NCBI GenBank assembly: GCA_043802345.1
Contig: JAZDLC010000189.1
Coordinates: 1-9,281 of the forward strand
From: JAZDLC01 sp043802345
GTDB lineage: Bacteria; Planctomycetota; B15-G4; JADJEK01
Direction: 5' to 3'
DNA length: 9,281 nucleotides
This document shows positions 5,799 through 9,281 of this stretch, in pieces. The translations under genes were made by a program, and so were the position numbers. Position 1 is the first letter of the stretch. Each line of letters begins with the position of its first letter. The notes beneath the pieces are model-generated. The model was not told the DNA's origin, ran no database searches, and was given only the letters and a program-made list of their open reading frames with translations.

Positions 5799-6361
5799 CT
5801 CGCGGGGTGCTCCACGAGTTCGATCAGGACCCCGAGGGCTCCCTGCGGATGAATGAACGCCACCTTCGTGCCCTGGGCTCCGGGCCGGGGGACCTCGTCC
5901 AGCAGCTTGACTCCCGCGGCCTTCAGCCGCGGCAGGAGTGTCTCCAACCCGGTCACTTCCACGGCGATGTGGTGCAGCCCCGGTCCCCGCTTCTCGAGGT
6001 ACTTGAAGATGGCGCTCTCTCGGGACATCGGCTCCAGGAGTTCGATCGTCGCATCACCCGCCCTTAGGGCCCGCGCAGGAATAACTCCCGGTTTTGGCCG
6101 GCCCTCGCCGCCCCTGGCTGTGTTGCTCCTCCTCGGAGTATCTCGAATACACGGTCGTCGTCGCGCCGTGCCAGGAACAACGATTGCTCGCCCAAAACAG
6201 GAAGTTATTTCTGCGCGGGCCCTTAGCCCGACAACGCGGACCTGCTCGCTCGAAACCTCCTCCCGGAAGTCCTCCTCGAACCCCAGCAGGTCCCGGTACA
6301 GCTTCAGCCCCTCGGCGAGCGATGGCACGGCCACACCCAGATGTTCTATTCTCGCGGCCAT
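5795..6361 (-). CDS. mce: Methylmalonyl-CoA epimerase carrying an in-frame 53-residue insertion
   Basis: 188 residues; without the insertion 135, the usual family length. It interconverts (S)- and (R)-methylmalonyl-CoA next to the adenosylcobalamin-dependent mutase in propionate metabolism. The two vicinal-oxygen-chelate halves are clear: RIEHLGVAVPSLAEGLKLY (4-22), IELLEP (106-111), GPGLHHIAVEV (126-136) and AFIHPQGALGVLIELVEHP (168-186). Metal ligands expected from the family, H7, E107, H131 and E181, are all present. Residues about 47-99 are foreign: they are Arg/Pro-rich, interrupt the hairpin VRVVGL-RAGDATIELLEP, and are encoded by a 154-bp inverted-repeat element plus a CTTAG duplication. 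Start ATG 6361 has GGAGG five bases upstream (6371-6367) and starts right at the family N-terminus. The next gene overlaps by ATGA. Whether the enlarged protein is active is unknown; the insertion sits in a turn that could tolerate it. Confidence 0.92.
   Translation of the reverse strand: MAARIEHLGVAVPSLAEGLKLYRDLLGFEEDFREEVSSEQVRVVGLRARAEITSCFGRAIVVPGTARRRPCIRDTPRRSNTARGGEGRPKPGVIPARALRAGDATIELLEPMSRESAIFKYLEKRGPGLHHIAVEVTGLETLLPRLKAAGVKLLDEVPRPGAQGTKVAFIHPQGALGVLIELVEHPAR
6063..6067. repeat. Left target-site duplication CTTAG
   Basis: This CTTAG directly borders the left terminal repeat and matches the copy at 6222-6226 exactly. The length is set by requiring symmetric GGCCC...GGGCC ends; a 3-bp TTA reading with one more G/C pair in the repeat is also compatible with the local sequence. 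Confidence 0.8.
6068..6221. mobile_element. 154-bp MITE-like palindromic element inserted in mce
   Basis: Terminal inverted repeats cover 6068-6097 and 6192-6221. Starting from GGCCCGCGCAG, 27 of 30 bases match, including the AATAACT and GTTTTGG blocks. Identical CTTAG copies flank it at 6063-6067 and 6222-6226. Excising the element and one CTTAG rejoins the codons GTT GTC GGG CTA AGG GCG GGT GAT, giving VVGLRAGD, exactly the uninterrupted family sequence, so the borders are well defined. The interior has no transposase and is too short for one, so movement would need an enzyme supplied elsewhere. It contains no stop codon in the mce frame, and the other minus frame (through 6054-6620) is also open across it. 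Element plus duplication is 159 bp, a multiple of three. Its AT-rich repeat ends contrast with the GC-rich surroundings. Confidence 0.9.
6222..6226. repeat. Right target-site duplication CTTAG
   Basis: Identical partner of the CTTAG at 6063-6067, directly after the right terminal repeat. The perfect identity of the two copies, with the gene still in frame, fits a fairly recent or functionally tolerated insertion. Confidence 0.8.
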
Positions 6362-6410
6362 CAGAACCTCCACACAGCACCAGACGGACAAGGATTGGTA
6401 TCCTGCCACC
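6362..6410. promoter_or_regulatory. 49-bp divergent promoter region between mce and nnrE
   Basis: Only 49 bp separate the two divergent start codons, so both promoters must lie here or extend into the neighbouring genes. On the mce side a GGAGG (6371-6367) is well placed. On the nnrE side no Shine-Dalgarno sits at normal distance: AAGGA at 6390-6394 is about 16 bases away. TATCCT at 6399-6404 could act as a -10 box placing transcription start at or near the ATG, which would make nnrE leaderless. No good -35 was seen. Confidence 0.4.
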
Positions 6411-7079
6411 ATGAAACCGCTGAACCGTGAAGAATCCAGAACCGTCGACCGACTGGCCCAGGAGGATCTCGAGATCCCGGGCGAGATCCTGATGGAGAAC
6501 GCGGGCGCCTTCGTGGCGCGGTCGGCCCTGTCGCTGCTGAAGGATCTCGGCCTGGGACGGGTCCTGGTGCTCGCGGGGCCGGGCAACAACGGGGGGGACG
6601 GCTTCGTGGCGGCGAGACACCTGCTGGACCTGGTCCAGGTCTCGGTGCTGCTGGTGGGCGATCCGGCGCGCCTGCAGGGGGACGCCCTGGCCAACTACCG
6701 GCGCTATGAACTGCTCGGCGAGAAGACAATCCGCTGCGACCGGCTCGAGACTCTCGAACAGGCCCTCTCCGCACCCCCTCCGCCGCTGATCCTGGACGGC
6801 CTGTTCGGAACCGGCCTCTCGCGGGACGTGGAGGGGTTTCCCAGGCAGGTGATCGAGACCGTGGCCCGGTCAAGACATCCCGTGCTCGCGATCGATCTCC
6901 CGTCCGGCCTCGATTGCGACACCGGCGTCATCCTCGGCGCCGCCATCCCGGCCCGTCGGACCGTGACCTTCGTGGCGCAGAAGACCGGTTTCAAGCTGCG
7001 CGAGGGTCCCTCCCTCTGCGGGGAGATCCAGGTCGCACCGATCGGCTTCCCGCCCGCGCGAGGGGGAGGGGACTGCTGA
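6411..7079 (+). CDS. nnrE: NAD(P)H-hydrate epimerase (YjeF N-terminal domain), stand-alone
   Basis: 222 residues, covering one YjeF_N domain. The enzyme epimerises R- and S-NAD(P)HX so that the damaged cofactor can be repaired by the dehydratase NnrD. Motifs in order: MENAG (28-32), LAGPGNNGGDGFVAARHL (54-71), ILDGLFGTGL (127-136, with Asp 129), IDLPSGLDCDTG (161-172) and TFVAQKTGF (186-194). All family signatures are intact. In many bacteria this domain is fused to the NnrD kinase-like domain. Here the protein ends right after it (GFPPARGGGDC), so NnrD must be encoded elsewhere or be absent. ATG 6411 was chosen because family homology begins at once (LNREESRTVDRLAQEDLEIPG). The frame is open far upstream, but that part is antisense to mce. 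No clear ribosome binding site is seen. Confidence 0.95.
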   Translation: MKPLNREESRTVDRLAQEDLEIPGEILMENAGAFVARSALSLLKDLGLGRVLVLAGPGNNGGDGFVAARHLLDLVQVSVLLVGDPARLQGDALANYRRYELLGEKTIRCDRLETLEQALSAPPPPLILDGLFGTGLSRDVEGFPRQVIETVARSRHPVLAIDLPSGLDCDTGVILGAAIPARRTVTFVAQKTGFKLREGPSLCGEIQVAPIGFPPARGGGDC

Positions 7080-7224
7080 CCAACCTCATCTCCTCCGGAC
7101 ATGCCCCATTTGCGGTCATGGGCAGCCCGAAATTGGGCTCTCCGGGGGGCTCTCCGGCTCCGTATCAGAAGGCACGAAAGATGCATCCCGATCGCCGGAC
7201 CGATCCATCTTCAGGAGGAATCCC
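7080..7224. other. Intergenic region with small hairpin and a 12-bp tandem duplication
   Basis: The region holds AGCCC (7124-7128) and GGGCT (7135-7139) around GAAATT, a weak 5-bp stem without a T-tract. It also holds two adjacent copies of GGGCTCTCCGG with 12-bp period (7135-7146 and 7147-7158, 11 of 12 identical). These could be remnants of a terminator for nnrE. A strong AGGAGG at 7213-7218 serves the next gene. Confidence 0.5.
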
Positions 7225-9281
7225 ATGTCGCCCCTTCGCGGAATCATCGCCCTCGCCATCGTGGCCGTCGCCGTCGTCACCCTCTTTCTGTTGAGGGACA
7301 GTGGCCAGATCAAGGAGACGGGGGCGAACACCAGCTTGGCCCTGGCGGACGAGGCCAAGACCGACGAAAAGAGCCAGGAGCGAAGCGTCCCGGAAGCCGC
7401 CTCGGAGCCGTCGACCTCGGGAGCCACGCGCACGGAAGCGCTGGAAGAGAGCCTCGCCCGTCCCGGAGGGGGATCAGCGAAGGGCGCCCCGCAGAAGGCG
7501 TTCGGAGTCTCCGGAACCGTCCTGGATGAACACGGCCGGCCGGTGGCCGGGGCGCCGGTCACCCTGACCCGCGCCTCCGGGCCCGATGTCATCTTCATCG
7601 GGGGAGGCGAGCTTCCTGGAGGGGCCGCGAAGACCGCAGAGAACGGACGTTTCCACTTCGCCGCGGTCCCGGCGGACGACCGACTGCGGGTGAGGGTCGT
7701 GCCGGGGGACATGACGGCCGCGGAGGCGTCCCTGCCGGAGAACCGGACGGGAGACATCGACATCGGAACCCTGACGGTCGGGGCGGGCGCCACGTTCGTC
7801 GGCCATGTGGTCGGCACCGCCGGGCAGCCGGTGCCGAACGCGGAGGTCCGCGCCTGGACCCGGAAGGAGGGCGGTTCGAGCTCTCCCGGCATGATCATCT
7901 TCGGGGATGCGGCGCCGCAGAACGCCCGCTCCACCAAGACCGACAAGTCCGGCTTTTTCTCCATTCCCGGCCTAGAACCGGGGGACATCCATGCGCTCGT
8001 CCAGGCCGAGGGGTTCACCAGCGAGTCGGTGAAGGGAATCATGATCGCGAAGGGAGCCACGTCGAAAGACACCACGATCACCGTCTCCCTTGGATCCTCA
8101 ATCCAGGGCGTGGTCGTGGACGCGACTGGCAGCCCGCTCGCGGACGCCGAGGTCTCCGTCATGGAGACGGTCATCGATCTGTCCGAGGGCGGAATGGTCG
8201 GCGGGCTGGGCAAGAGCCTGACCGCCCGATCCGACGCGGACGGCTCCTTCCGGCTCGCGGGACTCAAGAGCTCAACCTACAACGTCACCGCCTCCAGGAA
8301 GGGCTTCCTCACCGGAAGGGAGTCGAACGTGGAAGCGGGCACGGACGACCTGCGCCTCAGCCTGGCAAGGAGCGGCGTCCTGTTCGGCACCGTGCGGAAC
8401 CGGGTCTCCCTGGAGCCGATCCGCGACTATGAGGTGCGGATCCAGGGCCGTTTCGGCCCCCTGCCGGGTGAGTTCTTTGGACCAGGGGGCGAGGCAGAGG
8501 TTCTCCGGGGCGAGGCGGCCGCCGCCCTGGCCGGAGTCACGGCTGCGCCGGAACTGTTCGCCATCTCCGACCTCTCGAGCCGGTCCGTCTCGCTGGTGGT
8601 GCAGGCGGACGGATTCGCGGAGTACCAATATGGACCGGTCCAGGTCGACTCCGGCAGCAAGGTCGAGTGTCAGGTTCAAATGGTTCCGGAGATCACCGTC
8701 TCGGGATTGGTGATCGACTCGGAAGGCGCGCCGGTGGAAGGCGCGGCCGTCTCGCTGCGGAAGGAGTCGGCCAGCGAGCTGTCCGGTCCGGGCGGCGGGG
8801 TCTACCAGCGGCGGGTGAGGATCGGCTCGGATGGAGGAGCGCCGAGGGTCGTGGACGGCGACCAATCGTACAGCGACGTCACCGACCAGGAAGGGCGATT
8901 CAAGCTGCGGGGCATCACACCCGGGGAGTACAGTCTCGACGCGACCCACAGTGAATGGGCGCCCAGCGAGAGCGAGACGATCGCTCTGGCCGAGGGGGAC
9001 CAGGTGGAAGACGTGAAAGTCGCCTTGCGGTCAGGCGGCGCGGTCAGCGGCGTGACCTACGACGCCGACGGCAACGTGCTCGCGGAGGCGCGCGTCACCG
9101 TCGATCGAGTCGCGGAGGGAGGCAGTCAGAACGGATTCCGCGCCATCAGCATGGGGATCGGCGGCGGCTTTCCGGGCGGAGGCGACAAGTCGACCTTCTC
9201 GGATCAGGAGGGAAAGTACCGGCTCGGCGGGATCCTGCCCGGGCGCTACATGGTGGAGCTGCACAATCCGAACCAGTCGCA
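7225..9281 (+). CDS. Membrane-anchored protein with at least six carboxypeptidase-regulatory-like domains (C-terminus beyond window)
   Basis: The frame is open from ATG 7225 to the window end (685 complete codons). AGGAGG lies six bases upstream of the ATG. A signal anchor (about 6-23, IIALAIVAVAVVTLFLL) is followed by a polar Glu/Ser/Thr/Ala-rich linker (24-92). Six tandem domains then start near residues 93, 191, 293, 386, 492 and 607. Each begins like GVSGTVLDEHGRPVAGAPVTL or IQGVVVDATGSPLADAEVSV, continues through T/S-D-x-x-G-x-F, and ends in a P-G-x-Y-like turn. This is the CarboxypepD_reg/transthyretin-like beta-sandwich used as a structural or binding module; no enzyme domain has appeared yet. 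Most domains carry a Gly-rich insertion in the same loop. Domain 4 (386-491) is the most divergent, lacking the D-x-x-G-x-F motif. It is probably an exported surface or periplasmic protein anchored by its N-terminus. The ligand is unknown. Confidence 0.88.
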   Translation, partial: MSPLRGIIALAIVAVAVVTLFLLRDSGQIKETGANTSLALADEAKTDEKSQERSVPEAASEPSTSGATRTEALEESLARPGGGSAKGAPQKAFGVSGTVLDEHGRPVAGAPVTLTRASGPDVIFIGGGELPGGAAKTAENGRFHFAAVPADDRLRVRVVPGDMTAAEASLPENRTGDIDIGTLTVGAGATFVGHVVGTAGQPVPNAEVRAWTRKEGGSSSPGMIIFGDAAPQNARSTKTDKSGFFSIPGLEPGDIHALVQAEGFTSESVKGIMIAKGATSKDTTITVSLGSSIQGVVVDATGSPLADAEVSVMETVIDLSEGGMVGGLGKSLTARSDADGSFRLAGLKSSTYNVTASRKGFLTGRESNVEAGTDDLRLSLARSGVLFGTVRNRVSLEPIRDYEVRIQGRFGPLPGEFFGPGGEAEVLRGEAAAALAGVTAAPELFAISDLSSRSVSLVVQADGFAEYQYGPVQVDSGSKVECQVQMVPEITVSGLVIDSEGAPVEGAAVSLRKESASELSGPGGGVYQRRVRIGSDGGAPRVVDGDQSYSDVTDQEGRFKLRGITPGEYSLDATHSEWAPSESETIALAEGDQVEDVKVALRSGGAVSGVTYDADGNVLAEARVTVDRVAEGGSQNGFRAISMGIGGGFPGGGDKSTFSDQEGKYRLGGILPGRYMVELHNPNQS

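Noticed and set aside
6135..6165. Link between the insertion's inner CTCGAATAC and the CTCGAATCG arm at 2353-2361
   Set aside because: Only about seven bases are shared (CTCGAAT); too short to call a common repeat family from this window.
6105..6180. Possible gene or transposase inside the mce insertion
   Set aside because: The interior is under 100 bp and shows no motif; only a non-autonomous element is supported.
2837..6361. A single B12 regulon linking the riboswitch gene with mce
   Set aside because: The genes are convergent and separated by a strong hairpin, and no riboswitch precedes mce. The shared cobalamin theme may be coincidence.
5853..6410. Upstream extension of nnrE by 186 codons
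   Set aside because: This part is antisense to mce and its insertion element. NnrE family similarity begins immediately at ATG 6411.
7116..8267. Minus-strand frame of 383 codons
   Set aside because: Antisense shadow of the multi-domain anchored protein; composition is Ser/Pro/Ala-rich with no family motif.

Overview
The window is a GC-rich stretch of bacterial chromosome. Its compact genes, a five-helix membrane-anchored sulfatase-fold enzyme, a cobalamin riboswitch and two exported proteins of the kind abundant in Planctomycetota and similar environmental phyla suggest such a lineage. No marker gene is present, so the taxonomy is a guess.

Layout. (1) At the left edge, on the minus strand, lies the N-terminal part of a DUF1848 protein. 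Its apparent CTG start overlaps the stop of a sulfatase/alkaline-phosphatase-fold membrane protein (191-2188, minus). (2) A non-coding stretch of about 650 bp (2189-2836) holds a GTACTC hexamer repeat cluster, a 15-bp perfect inverted repeat and a clear plus-strand cobalamin riboswitch (about 2511-2692). The riboswitch reads into a secreted protein with beta-propeller-like repeats (2837-4144). (3) A 25-bp-stem hairpin (4151-4207) separates that gene from a convergent minus-strand cluster: methylmalonyl-CoA epimerase (5795-6361), a hypothetical protein coupled to it by an ATGA overlap (4992-5798), and a LOG-family protein (4208-4816). (4) Divergent from the epimerase is a stand-alone NAD(P)HX epimerase, nnrE (6411-7079). 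(5) The right edge is the open N-terminal part of a large membrane-anchored protein made of at least six carboxypeptidase-regulatory-like domains (7225 onward).

The strongest unusual signal is inside the epimerase gene. A 154-bp element (6068-6221) with about 30-bp terminal inverted repeats (27/30 matching) is flanked by an identical 5-bp CTTAG duplication. Removing the element and one CTTAG copy restores a continuous, family-typical epimerase sequence. The element plus its duplication is 159 bp, so it keeps the frame, carries no stop and adds 53 residues in a turn of the first half of the enzyme. This looks like a MITE-type palindromic element living in-frame in a metabolic gene, similar in style to Rickettsia palindromic elements.

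A second point of interest is the cobalamin riboswitch placed in front of a secreted propeller-like protein. This recalls the surface cobalamin-binding propeller BtuG of Bacteroides, though homology cannot be shown here. Methylmalonyl-CoA epimerase also works next to a cobalamin-dependent mutase, so two parts of the window touch B12 metabolism, but nothing shows they are regulated together.
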